Shown here: positions 1 to 8,888 of the stretch, piece by piece | How positions within the stretch are numbered: position 1 is the stretch's first letter | Layout: each line of letters opens with the position of its first letter | Assembly: GCA_035373905.1 (NCBI GenBank) | Contig: DAOSOK010000003.1 | Span: forward strand, 130,073-194,072 | Reading direction: 5' to 3' | Source of the DNA: Candidatus Ozemobacteraceae bacterium | GTDB taxonomy: Bacteria; Muiribacteriota; Ozemobacteria; Ozemobacterales; Ozemobacteraceae | Length of the DNA stretch: 64,000 nucleotides | The notes under the pieces: generated by a model | Told to the model about the DNA's origin: nothing | The model's database searches: none | The model's input: only the letters and a program-made list of their open reading frames with translations | Made by a program: the position numbers and the translations under genes

Positions 1-346
1 CGAACAAATCGCCCATCGGGAGAGTAGCCAGGTCGAGCTCGCCGCTCGACGTGCGCTCGGCGATCTGCTGCGGCGTGAGACCGGTTTTGAGGACCGCGTT
101 TCCGATCGCATTCGCGGCCCCCAACGCCAGTTTGCCGGCTTTCTGCAGGTGCGCCACCACGACGTTCGGCAGCGGCACCTCTTCGGCATCGACGCCGTCG
201 ATCCCCAGGAGGCGGAGCACGGCGCGCTCGACGGTCACCGTCGTGTGACGGTCGATGAACTTCTGGGTGTCGAGGGCGATCTTCTGAGCCAGCTCGCGTG
301 CCTCGGCAACCCGCTTCGGATCGAGATTCAATTTGCTGTGTGACAT
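1..346 (-). CDS. kamD: D-lysine 5,6-aminomutase alpha subunit, N-terminal part (cut by window edge)
   Basis: The first 115 residues are visible; the rest lies left of the window. It opens MSHSKLNLDPKRVAEAREL and contains the family signature FIDRHTTVTVERAVLRLLGIDG and a PLPNVVV stretch, which I recognise from the alpha subunit of the B12- and PLP-dependent D-lysine/beta-lysine 5,6-aminomutase. This enzyme moves the terminal amino group of beta-lysine from C6 to C5, giving 3,5-diaminohexanoate, the substrate of Kdd. The ATG at 344-346 is preceded by a GGAG site, 24 bases after the MutS-like gene stops, so it is co-transcribed. The beta subunit kamE is expected just outside the window. Identification is by sequence memory; the catalytic region is not visible. 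Confidence 0.88.
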   Translation of the reverse strand, partial: MSHSKLNLDPKRVAEARELAQKIALDTQKFIDRHTTVTVERAVLRLLGIDGVDAEEVPLPNVVVAHLQKAGKLALGAANAIGNAVLKTGLTPQQIAERTSSGELDLATLPMGDLF

Positions 347-370
347 CCGATTCTCCATTCCCTTCCTCGT

Positions 371-1852
371 TCAGCCGCGAAGCTTCGCCCGGGCCAGTTC
401 GAGGAGCTCCCCGTCGAGACCGAGCAGTTCCGCCACACGCACCGCATCGCGCGGCGGGGGGCTGTCCCACTCGACCCGTTCGAGCCGGTAGTCCATGTGT
501 TCCTGAAGCTGGTCGAAACTCCGCTCTTTCTGAATATCAAGCCGACTCCGCAGTTCATCGAAATCGGCCCGCTTCAAACCGATCACCTGAAAATGCCTCA
601 TCCCCTTCCCCACCACGTTGCCGTAGTGCGTCGAGGCGAGACAGAAGCCATTATACCGCGAGACGAACTCGAGAAGCGCACGCATCAGCGCCTCGCCCTC
701 CTCGGGGTTTGTGCCGCGCGCGAACTCGTCGAGCGCCGCCAGGCCGACACCGTGCCGCATCAGCCCGAGCAGGCGCCCGACCTCGGCCACTTCCGCCCCG
801 AACGTGCTCAGCCCCTGCTGCACCGACTGCAGGTCGTCCGAAAGATAGAAGAGATACCCGAGCGGCGGCATCTCCAGCCGCGCGGCTGGCACGAAAAAAC
901 CGCACATCGCCAGCGCCGCGTGAAGCGTCACCGTCGCCAGCACGACGCTCTTGCCGCCCATGTTTGCGCCGGTGATCACGTTCGACCCCGCTCCCAGCTC
1001 GACCGAGATCGGCACGAACCGCCTTCCCCGCTCCGCCAGTTCGGCCGCCACCATCGGGTTTACTGCATCTTTCAATATATATTCTTTCGCATTTTCCCGA
1101 AGCTCCGGCCGGACGGCGTTCAGTTCGCAAGCCAGAAGAACTTTCGCCAGCAGGAAGTCGAACGCGCCGACGGCGTCGACGCAGGCGTCGAACGTGTGCA
1201 GGGAAGCGCGCAACCGGGCCGTCAGCGTGCGGCGCACCTGCTCCTCGGCCTCCCGCTCCCGGATCGCCAGTTCGCGGCGCCGCTCCATCAACGCATCACG
1301 GGCTCCCGCCCCTCCGCCGGTCGCTTCATGCAAGAGTTCCCTCTCCACGCGCTGTTTGTCAGCCCGAATGGAACCCAATTCCGGCGCATACGAATCGGCC
1401 AGAAAGAACGACCGCGTCACCGGCGGATCGGGATTCAGGACCGCCACCACGTCCGACACGTCAGGAATCGCCATCCGCACGTCCGAAAGGCCGCAGGCGG
1501 CGACCAGGGGACGGAGATCGCAGGCATTGATGGCGAAGTTCTTCAGTTCGAACAGGTCGACTTCGTCGAGAATCCGGCCTTCTTCTCCGAGCCGTCCGAG
1601 CGTCCCCCGGATCTCCTTGAACCGTTCGAGCACCAGCCGAGCATCATCGACCCAGGACCGGTTCGCCCGACACCAGTCCAGCAGCCGCCCCACCGCATCC
1701 AGTTCGCGGTTCAGCGCCGCCAGCTCCGTCGCGGGAAACGGCGCAACCGCCTTCTTCCGTTCGCGTCCGAACGGCGTGAGGGGCTCACACCGCCCCATCA
1801 CCCAGGAAAACCCGATCCGTTCCTCCTGTTCCCGCCTAAATCCCGGCAGCAT
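371..1852 (-). CDS. MutS-family ATPase of the lysine fermentation cluster (aminomutase accessory protein)
   Basis: 493 aa. The C-terminal half is a MutS-type ABC ATPase: Walker A GANMGGKS at about residues 295-302 and Walker B LAALDEFARGTNP at about 375-387. It lacks the DNA mismatch-recognition domain of true MutS (over 800 aa) and has instead a helical N-terminal half with a charged coiled-coil stretch around residues 185-225. Lysine-fermentation clusters such as that of Fusobacterium carry two accessory genes of this sort (kamB/kamC). Reactivation or chaperoning of the B12-dependent aminomutase has been suggested for such genes, but I infer rather than see that role. The start has a GGAGG site and overlaps the upstream P-loop gene by 17 bases, indicating translational coupling. 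The symbol is left empty because I am unsure which of kamB or kamC applies. Confidence 0.8.
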   Translation of the reverse strand: MLPGFRREQEERIGFSWVMGRCEPLTPFGRERKKAVAPFPATELAALNRELDAVGRLLDWCRANRSWVDDARLVLERFKEIRGTLGRLGEEGRILDEVDLFELKNFAINACDLRPLVAACGLSDVRMAIPDVSDVVAVLNPDPPVTRSFFLADSYAPELGSIRADKQRVERELLHEATGGGAGARDALMERRRELAIREREAEEQVRRTLTARLRASLHTFDACVDAVGAFDFLLAKVLLACELNAVRPELRENAKEYILKDAVNPMVAAELAERGRRFVPISVELGAGSNVITGANMGGKSVVLATVTLHAALAMCGFFVPAARLEMPPLGYLFYLSDDLQSVQQGLSTFGAEVAEVGRLLGLMRHGVGLAALDEFARGTNPEEGEALMRALLEFVSRYNGFCLASTHYGNVVGKGMRHFQVIGLKRADFDELRSRLDIQKERSFDQLQEHMDYRLERVEWDSPPPRDAVRVAELLGLDGELLELARAKLRG

Positions 1853-2927
1853 ACCAACCTCCGATCACATCCACGAGCGGCAGAGGTACGGCCGCAGACA
1901 GGGTCTTCATGACGGCGGGGACGGCATCCGGGCCGGTCGCGGCCGTGCCGGGATGCACCGCGACGCAGGCAACGGTGAGCGGGCGCGCGGCCCGGACGTC
2001 GATGCCGGCCGCGCGAAGTCGTTCCCGGCGGCGGTCGTCGAGGAACAGGCGGGTGCCGTCCTCGACGACGAGCACAAGCCCCGACCAGCCGCATTCACGC
2101 GCCAACGGCTTTTGCCCGAGGAGCCGGTCGGCGAACTCGTTCGTCACCGCACCGCGAATGCCAATCGCCACGGTCGAGTCGAAAACCGCATCGGCCGTAT
2201 CGCGATCCACATCGGATGTCGCAAAACTCCGCGTTCTCTTCGCGTCACGGTCGATGACAAAAAGCTTCGCCGGCCGGTCTTCGTCGTCCCGGACAAGACA
2301 CCGGCCAGAGATGTCTGGCGGGGCTGCGGCAAGCGTCAACTGCGCCAGAACACGGCCCGCATCCGCAACGCAACTCTCGACGGACCTGGCCGGATCGAGC
2401 CTGACCGTGAACACGGCGGCACCGCCGCCCGACGGCGCGGCGAGACTCAGGCGGCCCTGGGCACCGTCGACGAACACCCGGCGGGCGCCGTGCGCTTCGA
2501 GAAGCCGGTAGACGCGCGTCAGATCGGCGACGACGGAGGGTCCGGCGAGCTCGATCCAACCTCCGCTGTGCGCCTTCACGATCAGCACTTCACCCAGGGG
2601 GGTGTGAATCCCCGTATCGGCCAGGATTTCGCGTGTGATGTCCCCGTGGGAGAGACACCCCGACGCCGTCGCGAGAATGGCTCCGCGGGGCACGGTCAGC
2701 ACGGCCCGGCTCCGCTCGGAAGCACCGTTCAGTGCAGCGCCGTCGACCCCCACCGACGTCACACCGACCGGTTCGCCGGCATGCGCATCGAGAAACGCCT
2801 GCAGCGCGGTCGTCTTGCCCGTTCCCTGGCATGCCCCGACGAAGGAGAGAGTCGCATATGTCGACGTCAACGCCCGGAGCTTCGCTCGAAGCTCCCCTGG
2901 CGACAGCCGTTCGACGCACCTCACCAT
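1836..2927 (-). CDS. P-loop ATPase of the lysine fermentation cluster (aminomutase accessory protein)
   Basis: 363 aa from the chosen ATG at 2925-2927. Walker A is GACQGTGKTT at residues 31-40; the rest has no family I can name. It lies between kamA and the MutS-like gene, as the companion accessory gene (kamB/kamC type) does in known lysine-fermenting clusters. The frame stays open upstream to 3044, but that extension runs through a copy of the dispersed GGGGCGGG palindrome (2994-3020), so the ATG preceded by GTGAGG is preferred. A role in exchanging damaged cobalamin on the aminomutase is a reasonable hypothesis, by analogy with diol dehydratase reactivases, but nothing in the sequence proves it. 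Confidence 0.65.
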   Translation of the reverse strand: MVRCVERLSPGELRAKLRALTSTYATLSFVGACQGTGKTTALQAFLDAHAGEPVGVTSVGVDGAALNGASERSRAVLTVPRGAILATASGCLSHGDITREILADTGIHTPLGEVLIVKAHSGGWIELAGPSVVADLTRVYRLLEAHGARRVFVDGAQGRLSLAAPSGGGAAVFTVRLDPARSVESCVADAGRVLAQLTLAAAPPDISGRCLVRDDEDRPAKLFVIDRDAKRTRSFATSDVDRDTADAVFDSTVAIGIRGAVTNEFADRLLGQKPLARECGWSGLVLVVEDGTRLFLDDRRRERLRAAGIDVRAARPLTVACVAVHPGTAATGPDAVPAVMKTLSAAVPLPLVDVIGGWYAAGI

Positions 2928-3086
2928 GATTCGGGCCTCACGAACATCATATTTTCGTATGTGGCATGCACGCGGAACCACCATGATTGCGGTGGGGCGG
3001 GTGTGAAACCCGCCCCTGCAGACGCGCGGCGATTCGTATTTCATGAGAAGTTCGGGCGCACCCGAGGGTGCGCCCGAACCGGACGG
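2928..3086 (-). promoter_or_regulatory. Intra-operon spacer holding a palindromic repeat
   Basis: The 159 bases between the kamA stop and the P-loop ATPase start are the longest gap inside the lysine operon. They contain repeat copy A (2994-3020), which would form a strong RNA hairpin, and a second palindromic stretch, CGGGCGCACCC...GGGTGCGCCCG, near 3053-3077. Such hairpins inside an operon can stabilise the upstream mRNA or reduce downstream expression; that is inference. Confidence 0.4.
2994..3020. repeat. Dispersed short palindrome, copy A
   Basis: GGGGCGGG (2994-3001) faces CCCGCCCC (3009-3016) across GTGTGAAA-type loop bases and is followed by TGCA. The same core recurs at 22834-22856, 48045-48070 and 49261-49285. 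Confidence 0.8.
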
Positions 3087-4355
3087 TCAATGGTCGTTTC
3101 CGGCCTTGCGCTTCTTGCCGCGCAGCTTTCGCTGTGTGACCTCGGGCTCGAGCGCGATCTTACGATGCGACAGCCCCGCGATGCCTTCGAGTTTCACTTC
3201 CCTCTCGCCGCGGCACACGTCGCAACGGCAGCCGGGCTTGTAGTTGCTCGGCTCCTCGTAGCAGGAGATGACGCCTTCGAAGTTGCGCAGGATCACCTTG
3301 TTGTAGCCGTGCGAGATGGCGTAGTCGGGCATGACGGGAATCTTCCCGCCGCCGCCCGGGGCGTCGACGACAAACGTCGGCACGCAGAACCCTGACGTGT
3401 GGCCTCGCAGCCCCTCGATGATGTCGATGCCGACCGCCACCGGCGTCCGGAAGTGGGAGAGACCCACCGACAGGTCGCACTGGTAGATGTAATACGGCCG
3501 AACCCGCGCCTTGACGAGGCCATGCACCAGGCGCCGCATCACATGCACGCAGTCGTTGATGCCGCGCAACAGCACCGACTGGTTGCCGAGCGGAATGCCC
3601 GCGTTGGCGAGCATCTCGCAGGCCCGGACCGACTCTTCGCTCAGCTCGTCGGGATGGTTGAAGTGGGTGTTGAGCCATATCGGATGATATTTTTTCAACA
3701 TCTCGACCAGGGCGGGAGTGATGCGCTGCGGCATGACCACCGGGGTGCGCGAACCCAGTCGGACGATCTCGACGTGCGGAATCGCCCGCAGTTTTTTGAT
3801 GATGATCTCGAGCTTGTCCTCCGAATACAGCAGCGGATCGCCGCCCGACAGGAGCACGTCGCGAATCTGCGGGGTGTTCCGGATGTATTCGATGGCCGCA
3901 TCGATCTGGGCCATCGGCAGAGGCAGGTCGGTCTGGCCTGCGAACCGGCGCCGCGTGCAGTGCCGGCAGTACATCGCACACTGGTCGGTGATCAGCAGCA
4001 GGGCTCGGTCGGGATATCGATGTGTCAGCCCCGGCACCGGCGAGTCGCCGTCCTCGTGCAGGGGATCGACGAGATCGGACTCGGACTTGTACAGTTCGTC
4101 GACCGTCGGGATCGCCTGCTTGCGGATCGGACACGCCGGATTATCGGGGTCGATCTTCGAAAGATAATACGGCGTGATCGACATGCGGAGCGACTGAAGG
4201 CATTTCTGGATGCCCTCTTCCTCCGATTTGGTCAGCGAAATGTACTTTTTCAGCGATTCGACATCCGTCACCCGGTTCGCGAGTTGCCAGCGCCAGTCGT
4301 TCCACTGTTCGTCGGTAACGTCCTTGAACAGGATGTTTCTGCGGTTCACAGCCAT
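3087..4355 (-). CDS. kamA: L-lysine 2,3-aminomutase
   Basis: 422 aa, the normal family length. It is a radical-SAM, PLP-dependent enzyme converting L-lysine to L-beta-lysine, the first step of the pathway. The radical-SAM cysteines CAMYCRHC are C126, C130 and C133. The glycine-rich GGGGKIP segment around residue 338 carries the PLP lysine. A C-terminal CRCDVC zinc-type motif (near residue 385) is also typical. The GGDPLL motif after the cluster is conserved. It lies 13 bases after kdd stops, in the same operon. No missing residue is seen. Distinction from EpmB (shorter) and from glutamate or arginine 2,3-aminomutases rests on length and on the lysine pathway neighbours. Confidence 0.95.
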   Translation of the reverse strand: MAVNRRNILFKDVTDEQWNDWRWQLANRVTDVESLKKYISLTKSEEEGIQKCLQSLRMSITPYYLSKIDPDNPACPIRKQAIPTVDELYKSESDLVDPLHEDGDSPVPGLTHRYPDRALLLITDQCAMYCRHCTRRRFAGQTDLPLPMAQIDAAIEYIRNTPQIRDVLLSGGDPLLYSEDKLEIIIKKLRAIPHVEIVRLGSRTPVVMPQRITPALVEMLKKYHPIWLNTHFNHPDELSEESVRACEMLANAGIPLGNQSVLLRGINDCVHVMRRLVHGLVKARVRPYYIYQCDLSVGLSHFRTPVAVGIDIIEGLRGHTSGFCVPTFVVDAPGGGGKIPVMPDYAISHGYNKVILRNFEGVISCYEEPSNYKPGCRCDVCRGEREVKLEGIAGLSHRKIALEPEVTQRKLRGKKRKAGNDH

Positions 4356-4368
4356 GCGTCGCTCCCCG

Positions 4369-5409
4369 TCAGGCCGTGTAGGATTCGCAGAAGAGCTTCA
4401 TCAAGGCCGGGCACTCGCGCAGGAGCTGGAGCGTGATCTCGGCGTGGTCCTTCGTGTAGCCGTTGCCGATGATCATGTCGACGTCCTTGCCGACGCCTTC
4501 CGCGCCGAGGGCGGCCTTCGTGAAGCTGGTCGCCATCGAGAAGAAGTAGACGATGCCGCCGTCGCGCACCGGCAGAATGCAGGACATCTCGGCGTTCGGC
4601 ACGTTGAGGCAGTTGATCGTGATGTCGTATTCCGCGCCGCCCGAGGCTTCCATGGCCTTCGTCAGCACGTCGATCGGGTCCTGGGCGTTCGCCTTGATGA
4701 CGTGGTGGCAGAAGCCGAGATCCTTGAGGCGCTGGATGTTCTTCTCGCTCTGTCCGACGCCGACGACGAGGCCGGTCGGGCCGACGCGCTTGCGGGCTTC
4801 GTAGGCGCAAAGGATGCCGGACTTGCCGGTTCCGCCGAGGATCAGGACCTTCTGGCCGGGCCGGACCAGCTTCGCCGCCTGGGCCGGGGCGCCGGCGACG
4901 TCGAGAGCGGCCATCGCGGCAGCTTCCGGTATATCGGTCGGTATTTTTGCATAGATGCCGGTCTCGAACAGGATCGCCTGGCCCTTGATGTCGACGCGGT
5001 CGATCTTCATGTGGACCCTGTCGATCGAATCGATGCGAAGCGGCGTCTGGGAAAGCGAAACCAGCGTCACGATCTTGTCGCCGACCTTGACCGGGATCTT
5101 CCCTTCCAGTTTGGGGCCGATCTTGGCGATCTTGCCGATCAGCACGCCGCCCGAGCCGGTGACCGGGTTTTTCATCTTGCCCTTCTGGCGCACGATCTCG
5201 CAGATGCTCGCCTTGAGCTTCTCCTCGTCGCCGCCCGCGGCTTCCTTCAGTTGGTGGAAACTGGCGGAATCGATATTCAACGCCTCGACATCGATCAGAA
5301 TCTCGTTGTCGAAGATATTCATGTCATTGGAGACGACATCCGCCGCCTGCGGCAGAACGCCCTTGGGCTCGATCACGCGATGGGTCCCGAACTTGCAGCC
5401 TGTCTTCAT
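4369..5409 (-). CDS. kdd: L-erythro-3,5-diaminohexanoate dehydrogenase
   Basis: 346 aa. It oxidatively deaminates 3,5-diaminohexanoate to 5-amino-3-oxohexanoate using NAD(P). The N-terminus MKTGCKFGTHRVIEPKGVLP and the Rossmann motif VLILGGTGKSGILCAYEARKR (about residues 187-207) match the Kdd family as I know it, a relative of medium-chain dehydrogenases without the zinc ligands of alcohol dehydrogenase. It sits between atoA and kamA, the usual neighbours, with an AGGAGAG site before the ATG. The gap to atoA is 32 bases. No abnormality is seen. Confidence 0.93.
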   Translation of the reverse strand: MKTGCKFGTHRVIEPKGVLPQAADVVSNDMNIFDNEILIDVEALNIDSASFHQLKEAAGGDEEKLKASICEIVRQKGKMKNPVTGSGGVLIGKIAKIGPKLEGKIPVKVGDKIVTLVSLSQTPLRIDSIDRVHMKIDRVDIKGQAILFETGIYAKIPTDIPEAAAMAALDVAGAPAQAAKLVRPGQKVLILGGTGKSGILCAYEARKRVGPTGLVVGVGQSEKNIQRLKDLGFCHHVIKANAQDPIDVLTKAMEASGGAEYDITINCLNVPNAEMSCILPVRDGGIVYFFSMATSFTKAALGAEGVGKDVDMIIGNGYTKDHAEITLQLLRECPALMKLFCESYTA

Positions 5410-5441
5410 AATCTCTCCTTATCCTGATGTCTGGCGCGCCG

Positions 5442-6107
5442 TCAGAGCGCCATGGGTTTGATGTGCTCGGAAATGATCAGGTCGGCTTCGGTCAGCGACC
5501 TGATCTCCTCGATCGTCACGTCGGGGTGGTGTTCGCGGAGGACCAGGCCGCTCGGCCGCACGTCCATGACGCCGAGCTCCGTAACGATCATATTGACCTC
5601 GTGATGCGCGGTCAAGGGCAGTTTGCACTTCTTCAGGATCTTCGGCCGCCCCTTCTCGGTATGCACCGTCGCGACGATCACCAGCTTCGCGCCGGACACG
5701 AGATCCATCGCTCCGCCCATGCCCGGAACCTTCTTACCCGGGATGATCCAGTTCGCGAGGTTGCCCTCCTGATCGACCTCGAGCGTGCCGAGAATCGTGG
5801 CGTCGACGTGGCCGCCGCGGATCAGCGAGAACGAGGTCAGGCTGTCGAAGAACGAGCCCCCCGGCAGGATCGAAACGATCTGGCCGCCCGCGTTCTGGAT
5901 CAGCGGGTTCTCCTTGCCCGGCTCGGGAACGGGCCCCATGCCGGTCATGCCGTTCTCGGCCTGGAACGTTACGTGCACGCCTTCTGGAATATAGTTCGCG
6001 ACAAGCGTGGGAAGCCCGATGCCGAGATTCACCAGCCAGCCGTCCTTCAGTTCGGCCGCGATGCGCTTCGCGATGATGGTTTTCGCCTGTTCGGGATTCG
6101 GAATCAT
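5442..6107 (-). CDS. atoA: Acetoacetate/butyrate-type CoA-transferase, beta subunit
   Basis: 221 aa. It is the class I CoA-transferase beta subunit, with the catalytic glutamate in the [11 protein letters not shown] segment near residue 51, followed by [13 protein letters not shown] and the [10 protein letters not shown] motif near residue 132. With AtoD it should move CoA from an acyl-CoA to the acetoacetate released by Kce, feeding thiolase. The atoD stop and atoA start overlap by four bases (ATGA), which couples the two subunits in equal amounts. The exact CoA donor (acetyl-CoA or butyryl-CoA) cannot be read from sequence; with no butyrate genes nearby, acetyl-CoA is plausible. Confidence 0.9.
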   Translation of the reverse strand: MIPNPEQAKTIIAKRIAAELKDGWLVNLGIGLPTLVANYIPEGVHVTFQAENGMTGMGPVPEPGKENPLIQNAGGQIVSILPGGSFFDSLTSFSLIRGGHVDATILGTLEVDQEGNLANWIIPGKKVPGMGGAMDLVSGAKLVIVATVHTEKGRPKILKKCKLPLTAHHEVNMIVTELGVMDVRPSGLVLREHHPDVTIEEIRSLTEADLIISEHIKPMAL

Positions 6108-6763
6108 TTCGAGCCTCCCTTCGCCACGACGTAATCGACGAGCACGCCGGGGGTCATCGCGTCTTCGGGCGCCATCTGCCCGATCTCGACGACCTCGTCG
6201 GCCTCGCAGACGACGGTCGCGCCGGCCATCGCCATGACAGGGTTGAAGTTACGAGTCGTGCCCTTGTAATACACGTTTCCGGCCTTGTCGGCCCGGCTGG
6301 CATACAGCAGGGTCACGTCGGCCTTCAGGGGAAGCTCCAGCAGGTATTCGTGGCCGTCCACGACGATCTTCTGCTTCTCCTCTTCGACGATCGTACCGAC
6401 GCCGACGTGCGTCAGGATGCCGCCCAGGCCGGCGCCGCCGGCCCGGATCCGCTCAGCCAGCGTTCCCTGCGGCACGAGCTGGACTTCCATGACGCCGTCG
6501 TTCATCTGCTGGCCCGCTTCGGGGTTCAGGCCGATGTGCGATGCGATCAGCTTCTTGACCTGGTTGTTCTTCAGCAGTTTGCCGACGCCCTTCCCGGGAA
6601 GGCCGGCGTCGTTGCAGACGATCGTCAGGTCGCGCACGTTCATCTCCACCAGCAGGTCGACCAGCCCCTCGGGGGTGCCGCAGGTCATGAACCCGCCGAC
6701 CATGATGGTCTGGCCGTCCCTGAACAGGTGCTTCAGATCGTTTTTCTGAGCGAGCTTGTTCAT
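6104..6763 (-). CDS. atoD: Acetoacetate/butyrate-type CoA-transferase, alpha subunit
   Basis: 219 aa. It is the class I CoA-transferase alpha subunit, with the CoA-binding [16 protein letters not shown] segment near residue 23 and [15 protein letters not shown] near residue 111. It pairs with AtoA downstream; start and stop overlaps of four bases on both sides tie it to kce and atoA. It acts in the cytoplasm, converting acetoacetate to acetoacetyl-CoA. Length is normal and no key residue is obviously missing. Confidence 0.9.
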   Translation of the reverse strand: MNKLAQKNDLKHLFRDGQTIMVGGFMTCGTPEGLVDLLVEMNVRDLTIVCNDAGLPGKGVGKLLKNNQVKKLIASHIGLNPEAGQQMNDGVMEVQLVPQGTLAERIRAGGAGLGGILTHVGVGTIVEEEKQKIVVDGHEYLLELPLKADVTLLYASRADKAGNVYYKGTTRNFNPVMAMAGATVVCEADEVVEIGQMAPEDAMTPGVLVDYVVAKGGSK

Positions 6764-7590
6764 GCGTTTCCTCCGGTCAGGCCGAGGATCGCACGCGCCT
6801 CGGCCGGGGTCGCGACCTCGCGGCCCAGCTCATGGGCGATGCGGACGACCTTCGCGACGAGCTCCCCGTTCGACTTCGCGGGAACGCCCTTCGCGAGGTT
6901 CACGTTGTCCTCGAATCCCACGCGCACGTGACCGCCCAGCACGATCGAGACGGCCGCCGTCGTGAACGCGTTGCGCCCGATGCCGCTCGCCGTGAAGGTG
7001 CTGCCGGCCGGAATGCTCTGCGCCATGTAGAGCAGGTCGCGCGGCTCGGCGGCGATGGCACACGAGGTTCCGAGAACGAAGTTGAAGTGCATCGGGCCGG
7101 GAATGTGGCCCTTGCGGTTCAAGCGTATAGCGAGATCTATCATTCCCTTGTCGAACACCTCGATCTCGGGCTTGATATTGCTCGCCTTCATGCGCGCCGC
7201 GAACTCGATGATCGTGTTCTCGGTGTTGACGAAGATCTCGTCGCCGCCGAAGTTCACGGTGCCGCAGTCGAGCGTGGCCATCTCGGGCTTCAGCTGGAGC
7301 GGCTGCATGCGTTCCTCGTTCGTCATGCCGACCGCTCCGCCCGTCGAAGGCTGAATGATCACGTCGGGACAGACTTCGCGGATCGCCTTGATGGCGGCCT
7401 CGAACCGTTTCGCCGACTGGGTCGGCTTGCCGTCGTCCTCGCGCACGTGCAGGTGGATGATCGACGCGCCGGCGTCGCGGGCCGATTTGGCTTCGCGTGC
7501 GATCTCGGCGATCGTGTACGGCACGGCCGGGTTGTGTTTCTTGGTCACTTCCGCGCCGCAGATGGCGGCGGTGATGATCAGCTTATCCAT
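6760..7590 (-). CDS. kce: 3-keto-5-aminohexanoate cleavage enzyme
   Basis: 276 aa from the ATG at 7588-7590, the usual length for Kce. The enzyme is a zinc-dependent TIM barrel (BKACE family) that condenses acetyl-CoA with 5-amino-3-oxohexanoate and cleaves it to acetoacetate and 3-aminobutyryl-CoA. HLHVR (residues about 46-50) gives the two zinc histidines, and VGFEDN near residue 230 gives the zinc glutamate. An in-frame GTG exists seven codons earlier, but it coincides with a GGAGG ribosome site and family proteins start at MDKLIITAA. Flanking genes atoD and kat supply its products' next steps, which makes lysine rather than another beta-keto acid the likely substrate. Confidence 0.92.
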   Translation of the reverse strand: MDKLIITAAICGAEVTKKHNPAVPYTIAEIAREAKSARDAGASIIHLHVREDDGKPTQSAKRFEAAIKAIREVCPDVIIQPSTGGAVGMTNEERMQPLQLKPEMATLDCGTVNFGGDEIFVNTENTIIEFAARMKASNIKPEIEVFDKGMIDLAIRLNRKGHIPGPMHFNFVLGTSCAIAAEPRDLLYMAQSIPAGSTFTASGIGRNAFTTAAVSIVLGGHVRVGFEDNVNLAKGVPAKSNGELVAKVVRIAHELGREVATPAEARAILGLTGGNA

Positions 7591-7615
7591 ATTTTTACGC
7601 TCTACCTCCACGCGC

Positions 7616-8866
7616 TCAGTATTTCGCCCGCACGTATGCGAGCGACTCGGCGATCATGTCGATGGTGTGCCTGAGGTCGGCCTCGGAGTGCCGGTGACAG
7701 ATGTAACCATGATGATACGGCTGCATGAACACGCCGCGCCGGATCAACTGGGCGTAGAAGTCCTGGCGCTTCTTCTTGTAGGCGCCCGTCGCATCCTTGG
7801 CGAACGTAATGAACTGCATCATCGGAATGCCGGACACTTCCGCGCCGCAGTCTGCGTCGGCGACGACCTTGCGCATGTCGGCGATGAATTTCTCGCCCTT
7901 CTTCCACATCACGTCGAGAACCTTGTCGCGCTGCATGATCTCGATCGTCTTGAGAGCCGCGACCATGGCCAGGCTGTTCGGGAAGAACGTCGAGGAAACG
8001 AACGCCTCCTTCTCGAGCTTCTTCATGAACTGGGCCTTGCCGACGAGCGCGCTGATCTCGTAACCGTTCGCGAGCGCCTTTCCGAAGCAGGAAAGGTCGG
8101 GCGTGACGCCGTAGTGTTTCTGCGCGCCGCCGATCGAGACGCGGAAGCCGGAGCGGATTTCGTCGAAGATCAATACGCACCCATATGTATCGGCCAGCTT
8201 GCGGACGCTCTGCAGGAAGCCCGGTTTGGGTTCCTGGAGCGGCAGGGCGAGGGGGTGGCCGAACGGCGTGATGATGATCCCGGCGGTGTCGCCGCCGTGC
8301 TGTTTCAGCAGGGCCTCGAGCTCTTCGAGGTTGTTGTAGTGGAACTCGTGGATGTCCTCGTACAGTTTCTCGGGAATGCCGCCCTTTACCTCGACGCACC
8401 AGTCGTGCCAGCCGTGATACCCGCACCGCAGAATCTTCTTGCGACCGGTGTAGCATCGGGCGACGCGCGTGGCGAGGGTCGTCGCGTCGGAGCCGGTCTT
8501 CACGAACGCGGCCATCTCGCAGCTCGGGATAACCTCGCGCAGTTTCTCGACGAGCTTGTTCTGGATCGGCTGGGTCAGCGAGAAACAGAAACCGTGCTCC
8601 TGGATTTGCCGGATGACGGCGTCGTCGACCTCCTTCTCACGATACCCGAGGATGATCGGGCCGTAGGCGCACAGGTAGTCGATGTACTCGTTCCCGTCGA
8701 CGTCGCGCACGCGGCAGCCCTGGCCGTCAGTGAAGTAGATCGGATACTCGCCCTCGACAAAGTTGTAGGGGCGCCGGATCCCCGCGACGCCGCCCGGAAC
8801 GAGGGTCTTCGCCAGTTCGAACTCGGCGAGGCTCTTGTCGAGTTTCAGATGAGGTGCTTCTTTCAT
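7616..8866 (-). CDS. kat: 3-aminobutyryl-CoA aminotransferase (class III, PLP)
   Basis: 416 aa. It is a fold-type I class III aminotransferase of the glutamate-1-semialdehyde aminomutase branch: PLP-aspartate in LIFDEIRSGFR (about residue 235) and PLP lysine in FGKALANGY (about 270). It sits in the lysine operon where clostridia have kal, the 3-aminobutyryl-CoA ammonia lyase. A beta-transaminase filling this slot is known from Cloacimonas acidaminovorans (Kat, EC 2.6.1.111), which gives acetoacetyl-CoA and glutamate from 3-aminobutyryl-CoA and 2-oxoglutarate. The fold is seen directly; substrate is inferred from context. A glutamate-1-semialdehyde aminomutase is the main alternative, but no haem genes are near. 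Confidence 0.85.
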   Translation of the reverse strand: MKEAPHLKLDKSLAEFELAKTLVPGGVAGIRRPYNFVEGEYPIYFTDGQGCRVRDVDGNEYIDYLCAYGPIILGYREKEVDDAVIRQIQEHGFCFSLTQPIQNKLVEKLREVIPSCEMAAFVKTGSDATTLATRVARCYTGRKKILRCGYHGWHDWCVEVKGGIPEKLYEDIHEFHYNNLEELEALLKQHGGDTAGIIITPFGHPLALPLQEPKPGFLQSVRKLADTYGCVLIFDEIRSGFRVSIGGAQKHYGVTPDLSCFGKALANGYEISALVGKAQFMKKLEKEAFVSSTFFPNSLAMVAALKTIEIMQRDKVLDVMWKKGEKFIADMRKVVADADCGAEVSGIPMMQFITFAKDATGAYKKKRQDFYAQLIRRGVFMQPYHHGYICHRHSEADLRHTIDMIAESLAYVRAKY

Positions 8867-8888
8867 GACAATTCTCCTGTCGTCCGGT

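Noticed and set aside
371..1852. DNA mismatch repair MutS
   Set aside because: The protein is about half the length of MutS, lacks the mismatch-recognition domain and sits in a lysine fermentation operon.
951..3395. Long plus-strand open frame of over 800 codons
   Set aside because: It lies antisense to kamA and the two ATPase genes, is rich in Arg, Ser and Pro as expected from a GC-rich complement, and has no ribosome site or family motif.
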